From the NCBI GenBank assembly GCA_017998585.1, contig JAGOCT010000092.1:1-6780 (forward strand): 6,780 bases of DNA, written 5' to 3'. Of this stretch, positions 1 through 6,238 are shown one piece after another; position 1 is the stretch's first letter; each line of letters starts with the position of its first letter. Source of the stretch: Candidatus Cloacimonadota bacterium (lineage in GTDB: Bacteria > Cloacimonadota > Cloacimonadia > Cloacimonadales > WRIO01). The position numbers and the translations under genes were made by a program. The notes under the pieces were generated by a model, which had not been told where the DNA came from, did not search any database, and saw nothing but the letters and a program-made list of their open reading frames with translations.

Positions 1-696
1 GTAAACAGCCAGCCACTTATTCTTTTTGTTGTCAATATGAATAGAAGTGATTGTGTTTCCAGACAGACTTGAATTAGAGGTACTGTATCTTGTCCACTGA
101 TTATTCCAATCATCATAACGGTAAAGGGAATTAGCAGTACCAATCCATTTAATATATTGGTCTCCAACTTTTTCAATAGCTATTGAAAGAATATCATTAT
201 CAATAATAGGCGTGTTTTGAGAATTAAAAATATACCAGTTATCATCTGCATCTAAAAGTACCAAACCATTTTTTGTGCCAATCCATTTATTGTCAAAATT
301 GTCAAAGCAAACAGTATTAATATCGTTAACAGGTAAGTCTGAGTTATTTTTATTATAGATTGTCCAGACCTGGTTTTCAGATAGTACAGCCAGACCTCCA
401 TTTGATGTACAAATCCATATATTATTATGAATATCAGTTTTAAGGTCATTTATCTGATTGGAAGGAATGAGAGAATTTTGAGTGTTGTATATTTCCCAAT
501 TTGTACCGTCATACTTATAGACACCCTTAAACTGAGTCCCAATCCATTTATTACCTTGAATGTCTGTTTCAATCACCCGGTATGGATTTGTAGGAAATGA
601 AGTGTTTTGAGTGTTATAATTAATCCAATCCTGTGAAAATAGAAAGTTTAAACTGATTAAACCCAGTATGATTAACAGAAAATATTTCCTGTTCAT
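1..696 (-). CDS. secreted two-component-regulator-type beta-propeller protein, N-terminal part (C-terminus outside window)
   Basis: The frame is open from the ATG at 696-694 to the window edge, giving 232 codons. Residues 1-22 form a Sec signal peptide (hydrophobic core, then LFSQ). After it come about five copies of a 43-47 residue repeat with an aromatic start (W24, W67, W111, W154, W201), an 'N-T-Q-N-S-x-x-P-x-N-x-I' middle and an 'N-K-W-I-G-T' end (W51, W94, W138, W184, W228). This is the Reg_prop (two-component regulator propeller) repeat, which folds as blades of a seven-bladed beta-propeller. In Bacteroidota such propellers are the periplasmic sensors of hybrid histidine kinases; elsewhere they occur in stand-alone secreted proteins. 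The missing C-terminus decides which: kinase, diguanylate cyclase, sorting tail or nothing more. The start is supported by GGGAGGAAG at 706-698 and by the promoter at 734-762. Family assignment is firm; function is unknown. Confidence 0.85.
   Translation of the reverse strand, partial: MNRKYFLLIILGLISLNFLFSQDWINYNTQNTSFPTNPYRVIETDIQGNKWIGTQFKGVYKYDGTNWEIYNTQNSLIPSNQINDLKTDIHNNIWICTSNGGLAVLSENQVWTIYNKNNSDLPVNDINTVCFDNFDNKWIGTKNGLVLLDADDNWYIFNSQNTPIIDNDILSIAIEKVGDQYIKWIGTANSLYRYDDWNNQWTRYSTSNSSLSGNTITSIHIDNKKNKWLAVY
140..550 (-). repeat. DNA-level repeat within the propeller gene
   Basis: The 12-mer CCAATCCATTTA (plus strand) occurs exactly at 140-151, 278-289 and 539-550, with a diverged copy near 411-424. 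Each encodes the conserved K-W-I-G-T end of a propeller repeat on the minus strand. The repeats are conserved as DNA as well as protein, which would allow recombination between blades and change in repeat number. Confidence 0.75.
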
Positions 697-733
697 TCTT
701 CCTCCCGTCAATTTATCAGAAATATTTAATGAT

Positions 734-762
734 TTTATATTCTTATTATCTAATGAATGCAA
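734..762 (-). promoter_or_regulatory. sigma-70-type promoter of the propeller gene
   Basis: On the minus strand there is a -35 TTGCAT (762-757), a 17-base spacer and a -10 TATAAA (739-734). Transcription would begin near 727, giving a leader of about 30 bases that contains the GGGAGGAAG ribosome site. It lies just downstream of the terminator at 778-803, so the propeller gene looks like its own transcription unit. Confidence 0.6.
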
Positions 763-777
763 CTGTTATGCCATACT

Positions 778-803
778 AAAAGAGCGCACCGCTGATGGTG
801 CGC
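778..803 (-). terminator. Rho-independent terminator, end of the five-gene minus-strand operon
   Basis: The minus strand carries GCGCACC, a 6-base loop (ATCAGC) and GGTGCGC, a perfect 7-bp GC-rich stem, followed by TCTTTTA. It lies about 100 bases past the stop codon of the TPR gene and just before the promoter of the next gene, as expected for an operon end. The T tract is interrupted by one C. The same hairpin could instead be the 5' stem-loop of a plus-strand transcript. Confidence 0.6.
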
Positions 804-900
804 CAATGGGTTTTGAGGAGGTTATATGAACAGAATCAGAAGGGGAGATTCTGTATATACAGAAATAACCATTTGTTCTCAAAAGTGTTACAAAAATTTT
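804..900. other. non-coding segment with nested inverted repeats and a plus-strand Shine-Dalgarno/ATG
   Basis: This is the 3' untranslated region of the TPR gene on the minus strand. It contains an inverted repeat CAGAATC (831-837) / GATTCTG (847-853) with a 9-base loop. An overlapping perfect 16-bp palindrome, TTCTGTATATACAGAA, lies at 849-864. The two structures share the 849-853 arm, so they cannot both form. On the plus strand GAGGAGG (815-821) precedes an ATG at 826 that opens an 87-codon frame running antisense into the TPR gene. The frame resembles nothing I recognise and its 3' two thirds are explained by the TPR gene, so I do not call it a CDS. Confidence 0.5.
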
Positions 901-2199
901 TTAATCATTTTGTTCAAGTGTTATATTGATGGCATTTTTGACGGCAATCTTTTTCTTGGTATCAAAAGCATCCGCCAGATTAAAACAGACTCTGGTACCC
1001 ACCTTAAAATACTGCTTATCGGCTTTAAATTCTCTTTGATTAAAGAAATAGTTTTTATCATTACTATTGATAAATCCATAGTGGTTTAGCGGAAAAATAC
1101 GGCATATAATTCCTGAATAACGTTCCTGAGTTTTATACTGATATTTTGTCCATGTTTGAATCAGGCTCTCGTAAGCTGATTCAATTGTATCATGTTTTGT
1201 CTTTTTAATATCGTATTCTTTCATCAGAAGCTTCATTTCATCGTTAATTTTCCACTTATGTCGGTTATAAATCAGCTGTATCAGATTTAAATGCTGAGGT
1301 ATTAATTCTGTATGTTTTAATGCTTTTAACAATTTGACAATAAGTAAAAAACATTTCACTTTCAAAGAAGGATCAGTCTTGATTAAAGCACTTTTGATGG
1401 CATAATTTAAAGCCTGTTTATGGTTAAACTCACTTTCATAAATTTCAGCTATATCCAGCAGAACAGACCAGTCATCACCTAATGTAACAAGAATATTAAG
1501 TGCTTCCTGATATTTTTTCTGGTCAGCATAAGCAAGGGCTTTATTTCTTAAAATCCAGCTTTTTGTTTTAATACTGGGTTCAGAAATAGTATTTAACGCT
1601 TTATCACATTCTTCGATGGCTTTTTCAGGTCTGTTGGTATGTCTTAATGCTTTGATAAGGTTAGTGTAGTATTTTTCTTTTTGTGAGGGGATTTCAATAC
1701 TGACTCCCCGTTTATCTTTATATTTTGTCTTTTTATCTTCTAGTAAATCAGGCTGTAGCATAAGCAGAAAATTAATGATTTTTTCATAACTGACAGGTAC
1801 TTGCTTATTGAGGTAATCTATTCCTTTAAAAATAGTCAAAACATAAGGAGAATATTCATCTTCCTGTTCAAGTAAAGAAAGAATATCATTTATTGCATTA
1901 AAAAACTTCTTTTCCTGGGACGGTTCAGCAGGTTTCACATATAAGTAGTATAAGTTCCAGGCTAAGAGTGAGTTAACAGTTTCAAATGAGGCATCTTCCT
2001 GATGAATTTTTTGGCATAATTCAAGCGATTCTGCATACTTTTTCATTTTATAATAACAATAAGCCAAACCCCATTCATCCCATTGTGAGGTATTTTTACT
2101 GCTTTCATTGATAATTGCTGAGTATAGTTCAGCTGCCTGTTCATATTTCTTGTCTTTTCGTAACTGATTAGCCTTATTTTTCTTTTCTTCAAGGTTCAT
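901..2199 (-). CDS. TPR-repeat protein with C-terminal cold-shock-like (OB-fold) domain
   Basis: This 432-residue protein has no signal peptide or membrane segment and is probably cytoplasmic. Helical TPR-like pairs are visible at residues 5-32 (KDKKYEQAAELYSAII), 40-66, 178-204 (NRPEKAIEECDKAL), 213-238 (KKYQEALNIL) and 245-273. The C-terminus, residues 361-427 (DNA 1119-919), resembles a cold-shock domain: 'HYGFINS' matches the RNP1 strand (consensus KGFGFI), 'NYFFNQREF' matches the RNP2 strand (consensus VFVH), and 'GTRVCFNL' matches the following G-x-x-V-x-F strand. Some nucleic-acid-contacting aromatics are kept, but RNP1 is degenerate. TPRs usually bind proteins and cold-shock domains bind single-stranded RNA or DNA, so an adaptor on RNA is a plausible inference. 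The start is supported by AGGGGGAG at 2210-2203. It is the last gene of the operon, 83 bases after its neighbour. TPR call firm; cold-shock call likely. Confidence 0.8.
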   Translation of the reverse strand: MNLEEKKNKANQLRKDKKYEQAAELYSAIINESSKNTSQWDEWGLAYCYYKMKKYAESLELCQKIHQEDASFETVNSLLAWNLYYLYVKPAEPSQEKKFFNAINDILSLLEQEDEYSPYVLTIFKGIDYLNKQVPVSYEKIINFLLMLQPDLLEDKKTKYKDKRGVSIEIPSQKEKYYTNLIKALRHTNRPEKAIEECDKALNTISEPSIKTKSWILRNKALAYADQKKYQEALNILVTLGDDWSVLLDIAEIYESEFNHKQALNYAIKSALIKTDPSLKVKCFLLIVKLLKALKHTELIPQHLNLIQLIYNRHKWKINDEMKLLMKEYDIKKTKHDTIESAYESLIQTWTKYQYKTQERYSGIICRIFPLNHYGFINSNDKNYFFNQREFKADKQYFKVGTRVCFNLADAFDTKKKIAVKNAINITLEQND

Positions 2200-2282
2200 T
2201 GACTCCCCCTTTTCTTTAGCAAGTCGTAGTAAACGACCTGAAATACCTACGAATATTCTTACTCTTTTTAAATACTACACAA
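2200..2282 (-). other. 83-base gap between the DUF5683-like and TPR genes
   Basis: A small hairpin GTCGT / ACGAC (2237-2223, 5-base loop) lies a little upstream of the TPR ribosome site. It has no T tail, so it is not a terminator. The segment is AT-rich, but I find no convincing -35/-10 pair. Read-through from the upstream gene is the simplest view; an internal weak promoter is possible. Confidence 0.35.
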
Positions 2283-2771
2283 TTAAAACCGGTATGTCAA
2301 GCTTAATTTTGCATCAGAAAATCTAAGTTCAACTTCCTTTTTTTTTTTTTCAAAATTATACAAATGGGCATCAACATAGGCATCTGCCATGGATAAAAAG
2401 GTTGTAATACCGATCCACCAGTAATCACTCTGACGTTTTTCGTAATAATCATTCATTCTGTTTCTGTAGTATTCTTTAATTACTTCATTATCGGCAAGCA
2501 GCATTTTTTTTCTTGTTTCCTGCCGTTTATCTTCATTATAAACAGCCATACCAATAAAATAGGCATCAGCTAAAATGACTGTCCCTGCTTTGATATAACT
2601 GTTGTTATAAATCTGACCTCCGCCAGGACAAATGAATGATAATGTGCTTGCATATGTGGGATTCTTCCCTGAAAACTGACTATTTTGAATGTTTTCTGCT
2701 TGAGTTTCTTCCGCAGAAATCATCACAGAAATCAAGAAAAGAAAAGAAATAGTGATGAATAACTTTTTCAT
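2283..2771 (-). CDS. DUF5683-like envelope protein with signal peptide
   Basis: This protein has 162 residues. Residues 1-20 form a Sec signal peptide ending V-M-I-S-A before EE. The mature part has 'FICPGGGQIYNNSYIKAG' (residues 46-63), a hydrophobic stretch at about 62-77, a charged helical linker at 80-113, a second hydrophobic stretch at 117-129 and then 'MADAYVDAHLYNF' (128-140). The PG-x-GQ-x-Y-N and ADAYVDAHL motifs are typical of DUF5683, a family of unknown function in diderm bacteria. The chain ends L-T-Y-R-F; a terminal aromatic after alternating residues is common in outer-membrane proteins, so an envelope location is likely. Its ATG overlaps the QueH stop codon (ATGA, 2771-2768), implying coupled translation; an AAAGGA site is at 2788-2783. 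Residues 141-145 are encoded across a run of 13 A. Confidence 0.75.
   Translation of the reverse strand: MKKLFITISFLFLISVMISAEETQAENIQNSQFSGKNPTYASTLSFICPGGGQIYNNSYIKAGTVILADAYFIGMAVYNEDKRQETRKKMLLADNEVIKEYYRNRMNDYYEKRQSDYWWIGITTFLSMADAYVDAHLYNFEKKKKEVELRFSDAKLSLTYRF
2338..2350 (-). repeat. 13-base poly-A tract inside the DUF5683-like gene
   Basis: The minus strand has 13 consecutive A, read as the end of a GAA codon, three AAA and the start of AAG (E-K-K-K-K, residues 141-145). Tracts this long are prone to replication and transcription slippage. A one-base change would replace the last 17 or so residues. Sequencing error is also possible, although the frame is intact as given. Confidence 0.8.
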
Positions 2772-3325
2772 TTATCTGTATGTCCTTTAATCTGTTGTGT
2801 TTGCCAGTATCTGTCCTTTTCACTGTATATGCAACCACAATACTGCTGACGGTACATTTCCTTTTCTTTAGAGAGAGTAATACCTTCTTTCCAGTATTCT
2901 CTTAAATCCTGGTAAAAGAAAGGGATATCGATTTCTCTGGCAATATTATCTGCTATTTCTCTGATGAGTTCATGTTTTTGAAATTTTGAATATAATAATG
3001 TAGTTGTAAAAGCATCAAAATGTCCTTTTTTTGCAATTAATGCCGTATATCTTAATCTTTCATAATAACAGGATAAACACCGGTTCTCTTCTCTGAAAAC
3101 AGCATTTCTCAGGAAACTGTCTAAATTATATTCATCTTTCAGTATCAAGGTAATATCTTCCTGTTCACAGAATTTCTTAAGTGTATCACGCCTTTTAATG
3201 TATTCTTGAGCAGGGTGTATATTATGGTTAAACCAAAGACCACTTATCTGGTATTGGTCTTTTAAATGGCTCCAGGGCGCAATAAAACAGGGTGCGCAAC
3301 AAATATGGAATAATAGTTTATTCAT
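2768..3325 (-). CDS. queH: epoxyqueuosine reductase QueH
   Basis: This 185-residue protein (formerly DUF208) carries out the last step of queuosine synthesis in tRNA, reducing epoxyqueuosine at position 34 of GUN-anticodon tRNAs. It replaces the unrelated cobalamin-dependent QueG. The family signature is complete: 'HICCAPC' at residues 7-13 (C9, C10, C13), 'RCLSCYYERL' at 82-91 (C83, C86) and 'QQYCGCIYSE' at 160-169 (C163, C165). These cysteines hold the iron-sulfur cluster and adjacent metal in characterised QueH. Length is normal and no residue is obviously missing. The start follows AGAGG at 3334-3330. It lies 39 bases after the FapA gene and overlaps the next gene by four bases. No other queuosine gene is in the window, so the cell either makes preQ1 from genes elsewhere or salvages it. 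Confidence 0.93.
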   Translation of the reverse strand: MNKLLFHICCAPCFIAPWSHLKDQYQISGLWFNHNIHPAQEYIKRRDTLKKFCEQEDITLILKDEYNLDSFLRNAVFREENRCLSCYYERLRYTALIAKKGHFDAFTTTLLYSKFQKHELIREIADNIAREIDIPFFYQDLREYWKEGITLSKEKEMYRQQYCGCIYSEKDRYWQTQQIKGHTDK

Positions 3326-3364
3326 ATATCCTCTTTAAAATTATCATCAGAAGGCCTCTTTAAA

Positions 3365-5365
3365 TCAACTTGATCCAAAATATTTGCCTCTTTCTATCCA
3401 GTGAGTTTCCAAATCCAGATAAAATACTGATGGGGGTTGGATTGTATCAATAACTTTATTTGTTCCATCACATTCCAGATTTAATGGCGGAAAAAGTTTC
3501 TTGGTGATTTGAACTTTAGCATTTTCAAGTAAATTATGTTTTACTTCAAGCTCTTTGTCGAGCATTTTTTGCATCAAACTCATCTTGCTGTCCAATTTAT
3601 TTTTTTCCTGAATCGCAACAATAATATCATCTTTAACTGATTTAGCAAAGTTTTTTATGACTGTATAAACAGTTGGAGAAGTAATATCGACTTCAAATCT
3701 TTCATTAATTTCTTCTATTTGTTCTTTAAGTTTATCGATTGTTTGTTGCAAATTATCAATTTTATTGTTGAGCTGAGCATCAAAACCATATTGTATATTG
3801 GTTCGAGTACCTGAGTCATTACCAATTGTTGGGCACATCAAGCTATTTCTGACCTTTATATCACAGTCAATGATAGCCCCTTTTTCGTTTAGATTGATAC
3901 CCGCTCCCATTACAAATACTGAGTCACCACATTCTACTTCAGAACCTAAAATAAAGCGTTGAACATTGATATTCCCTTTGACATTCAGCTTGCAACCTTC
4001 AACAAATTTGATGGAAAGATTACCTCCGGCACTGATAGTTGTATTATTACCACTTGCACCGTTTTGAATGTATATATCGCCCCCCGCCTCGATAATACAG
4101 TTGTCTTCAATAGAACCATTAATAAAAATATTTTTCTCAGATTGGACTTTGAATCCGGTTAATACACTGCCATTGATATGAATGTTTACTTTTGCATGAA
4201 TATTACCGGTGCTATAGTCGATGTTACTGTTAAAACGTAATTGTGGAAATATACTGATGATACTGTTTTTATATTCGACTATCCCATCTGAACGGCTGAT
4301 AATCTTCATTTCAGTGTTTGTTTCTTCTTTATAGGTATTCAATCCACATTTCAAAACAACATCTTTCGGTAAACGAGATTGAAGGACATTTGAAAACAAA
4401 TCTTCTCCTGGTAATCCTTTTACAGGCATTTTTTTTACTGCAAGAATTTCATTTTCTTTTACATCGCTAAATGACAGAATTTCTCTAAAATCAATTTTTT
4501 CTTTCTCATCATGCTCGACTTGGCGTTTACTGGATTCAAAAAATAACTGGATTTCAGCATCTTTGCTTTCTCCAGGGTAGATTCCGTGAGCAATTGTGAT
4601 GATTTTGTTTTTTTCAACTTTCGATAAATCACTGGTTTGAAGATATTTACGATTTATCTTATGTTTTGTGAGAAATATATCAATGTCTTCATAACTTGGG
4701 TAATCAGCGCTTGTTTTATCGAAATTATAGTATTTTAACTCCATTTTATCGTTACTAATCTGAAATGGATTGATGATTGAAATATTTGTATCTTTTAATA
4801 ATAAGTATCCGCTAACACCTGCAATATAAGCATTTTTAGATTCATCAAAACGAACATTCTCTCCTGCAAAAAAATCATTAGAGGTAAATCTACCGGCAAT
4901 GATATCCTCGCCCAAAACACTTTTTCCATTAATATTATCAATTACAGGCAAAAGATTTAAGATTACATCATCTTTTTTATGAAATACTAAGGGATAGGGG
5001 AGAGCATCAATCGTTTCATGGTTTTCTAAGACCATTCTTTCAAAAAAAGACCATGTGCTTAAATCGTCAAATTTGTATGGTGCTTTAGTAAACTGAAGGG
5101 TTTTGCTACCTTTTTTTTGAGGCATTTTGCAATTGGCAATAATGATATCACTGTATGTCTTATTATATTTTATCGCTCTGTTTACATAATAATTAATCAC
5201 TTTTTCATCAATACCAAATACAATATTATTTGATCTAAGTATTTCTAAAATATAGTCTTTAGTTATAGGATTTTCTTCATCTACAAAAGGATAGAGCTTG
5301 ATAATTGATACAGATGTTCCCTGACCATTGATTTTAATTTCAGTTTTTCCGAATAATTTTCCCAT
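3365..5365 (-). CDS. FapA/DUF342-family protein, long form with duplicated N-terminal module
   Basis: This 666-residue protein has no signal peptide. The central part, residues 384-528, is a run of short glycine- and asparagine-rich beta strands ('GNIHAKVNIHINGSV', 'GGDIYIQNGASGN', 'GGNLSIKF'), the DUF342 beta-helix similar to bactofilin and MinC-C folds. Residues about 530-620 are a charged coiled coil. Residues 225-327 form the usual FapA N-terminal module ('IAHGIYPGESKDAE', 'IDFREI', 'VKGLPGEDLF'). A second, more diverged copy lies at about 36-155 ('GIDEKVINYYVNRAI', 'ANCKMPQKKG', 'GKSVLGEDI'). FapA of Vibrio is a polar flagellar-assembly factor and spirochaetes carry long homologues; the role here is inferred only, and no flagellar genes are visible. 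The ribosome site GAGGGG (5375-5370) touches the stop codon of the upstream lipoprotein gene, so the two are almost certainly co-transcribed. Confidence 0.85.
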   Translation of the reverse strand: MGKLFGKTEIKINGQGTSVSIIKLYPFVDEENPITKDYILEILRSNNIVFGIDEKVINYYVNRAIKYNKTYSDIIIANCKMPQKKGSKTLQFTKAPYKFDDLSTWSFFERMVLENHETIDALPYPLVFHKKDDVILNLLPVIDNINGKSVLGEDIIAGRFTSNDFFAGENVRFDESKNAYIAGVSGYLLLKDTNISIINPFQISNDKMELKYYNFDKTSADYPSYEDIDIFLTKHKINRKYLQTSDLSKVEKNKIITIAHGIYPGESKDAEIQLFFESSKRQVEHDEKEKIDFREILSFSDVKENEILAVKKMPVKGLPGEDLFSNVLQSRLPKDVVLKCGLNTYKEETNTEMKIISRSDGIVEYKNSIISIFPQLRFNSNIDYSTGNIHAKVNIHINGSVLTGFKVQSEKNIFINGSIEDNCIIEAGGDIYIQNGASGNNTTISAGGNLSIKFVEGCKLNVKGNINVQRFILGSEVECGDSVFVMGAGINLNEKGAIIDCDIKVRNSLMCPTIGNDSGTRTNIQYGFDAQLNNKIDNLQQTIDKLKEQIEEINERFEVDITSPTVYTVIKNFAKSVKDDIIVAIQEKNKLDSKMSLMQKMLDKELEVKHNLLENAKVQITKKLFPPLNLECDGTNKVIDTIQPPSVFYLDLETHWIERGKYFGSS

Positions 5366-5374
5366 AATACCCCT

Positions 5375-6121
5375 CTATTCTGCTTGTGTAAATAATTTTT
5401 GATAAAGCTGATGATAATAATCAAACATATCTGTATATGACTGATCCCCCCATAAATCAACCTGTATGTCTGCATGATCAGATATACCAATCGTTTTCAC
5501 TTTTTTTTCTTGTATCTGATGATTAAACAACAGATGGTCATTGAAATATTCAGCTAAGTAATTTAAGTCATTTTCAAACTGAGCCTTATAGGATACTTTT
5601 TTTCTTACCATGTTTGAAAGAAATTGTTGATCCTTTTCGATCAGCTCAAGGGTTTTTTGATTATGCAGTTCATGATAGTATGGATTGATTCTGCCAAGAT
5701 GTGAATTAAGACCTCTTACATAATCCATATATAAGTCAAGGTTCAGCCAATACCATGGATGTTGCTTATCTTTACTCAATTTTACCTGATTTATCAAGTT
5801 AGAAACATATATTATTTTAGATTGATAGGGAAGTAACTGCTCAGCAAATTTATCTTCAAAATAACCATTTAAGACAACTAAGTCAGCTTTTTTTATTTTT
5901 TTTAACTGTCTTGCAGATAAAGTATTTCTTTTAATATCTCTTTGGCTTTCAAAAAGAATATCAATCTTATAGTTCACTGTACCATAATCTTTCATGACCA
6001 AAGCATAAGGTTTAAAAGAAAAAACGATAGATTTTTTACTATTTTCTTTGTCTTTACTTTTACATGAAAAACTAAAAAGGCAAAGTATTATGAGAAGTAT
6101 AATCTGTAATTTCTTTTTCAT
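5375..6121 (-). CDS. degenerate ZnuA-like (cluster A-I) substrate-binding lipoprotein
   Basis: This protein has 248 residues. Residues 1-20 are a lipoprotein signal with lipobox L-F-S-F-S-C (lipidated C20). The rest follows the metal ABC-transporter binding-protein fold: 'SIVFSFKPYALVM' (31-43) as first strand, 'SARQLKKIKKADLVVLNGYFED' at 69-90 (family: P-x-D-L-x-x-L-x-x-ADL-x-x-x-NG), 'HPWYWLNLDL' at 121-130 (family: DPHYWLDP) and 'INPYYHELHNQ' at 145-155 (family: P-x-x-x-x-Y-x-x-N). The canonical ligands look lost. No histidine is at the 'PH' site (residues 58-64 read ESQRDIK shifted by one), and the histidine of DPHxW is replaced by W123. The protein is about 50 residues short of the family, lacking a clear third-histidine region. 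It may bind something else or act without metal. It is the first gene of the operon, with AGGTGG at 6131-6126 and no permease or ATPase gene alongside. Confidence 0.72.
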   Translation of the reverse strand: MKKKLQIILLIILCLFSFSCKSKDKENSKKSIVFSFKPYALVMKDYGTVNYKIDILFESQRDIKRNTLSARQLKKIKKADLVVLNGYFEDKFAEQLLPYQSKIIYVSNLINQVKLSKDKQHPWYWLNLDLYMDYVRGLNSHLGRINPYYHELHNQKTLELIEKDQQFLSNMVRKKVSYKAQFENDLNYLAEYFNDHLLFNHQIQEKKVKTIGISDHADIQVDLWGDQSYTDMFDYYHQLYQKLFTQAE

Positions 6122-6150
6122 TTGACCACCTGAATTCTATAATTAAGTCA

Positions 6151-6178
6151 ATGATAAAAAGTTTAGCTTTTTTAACAA
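6151..6178 (-). promoter_or_regulatory. candidate promoter of the minus-strand operon
   Basis: On the minus strand there is a -35 TTGTTA (6178-6173), a 16-base spacer and a -10 TATCAT (6156-6151), giving a leader of about 25 bases before the ATG at 6121. The match is moderate. The spacer contains a small AT-rich inverted repeat (AAAAAG / CTTTTT, plus strand 6156-6172). Confidence 0.45.
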
Positions 6179-6196
6179 GTATTTTTTTTAATACTT
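6177..6196. promoter_or_regulatory. perfect 7-6-7 inverted repeat, candidate operator
   Basis: AAGTATT (6177-6183), six T, then AATACTT (6190-6196). It overlaps the upstream end of the -35 box of the minus-strand operon and lies about 45 bases upstream of the plus-strand -10, so one repressor or activator could act on both genes. AT-rich inverted repeats also arise by chance in such sequence. Confidence 0.35.
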
Positions 6197-6238
6197 AATA
6201 AAATCACTGAACTGGAGCAATATTATTGGAATAATTTA

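Noticed and set aside
252..449. Minus-strand 65-codon open frame
   Set aside because: It is an alternative frame inside the propeller gene, whose repeat structure is clear.
849..864. LexA/SOS box
   Set aside because: The CTG...CAG arms are only 12 bases apart end to end (CTGTATATACAG), shorter than the 16-base CTGT-N8-ACAG site, and no SOS gene is adjacent.
826..1089. Plus-strand 87-codon open frame with a strong Shine-Dalgarno
   Set aside because: From 901 on it is antisense to the cold-shock-like domain of the TPR gene, which explains the open frame. The protein looks like no family I know. The start signals are reported as a finding instead.
2223..2237. Terminator between the DUF5683-like and TPR genes
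   Set aside because: The stem is only 5 bp and no T tract follows on the minus strand.
3959..4162. Plus-strand 67-codon open frame
   Set aside because: It is antisense to the beta-helix of the FapA gene; no ribosome site or family resemblance.
5281..5490. Minus-strand 69-codon open frame bridging the lipoprotein and FapA genes
   Set aside because: It is an out-of-frame overlap of the two real genes; I saw no sign that it restores a frameshifted ZnuA C-terminus.
6156..6173. Terminator in the divergent intergenic region (AAAAAG...CTTTTTT)
   Set aside because: The stem is almost all A-T, and no gene ends here on either strand.
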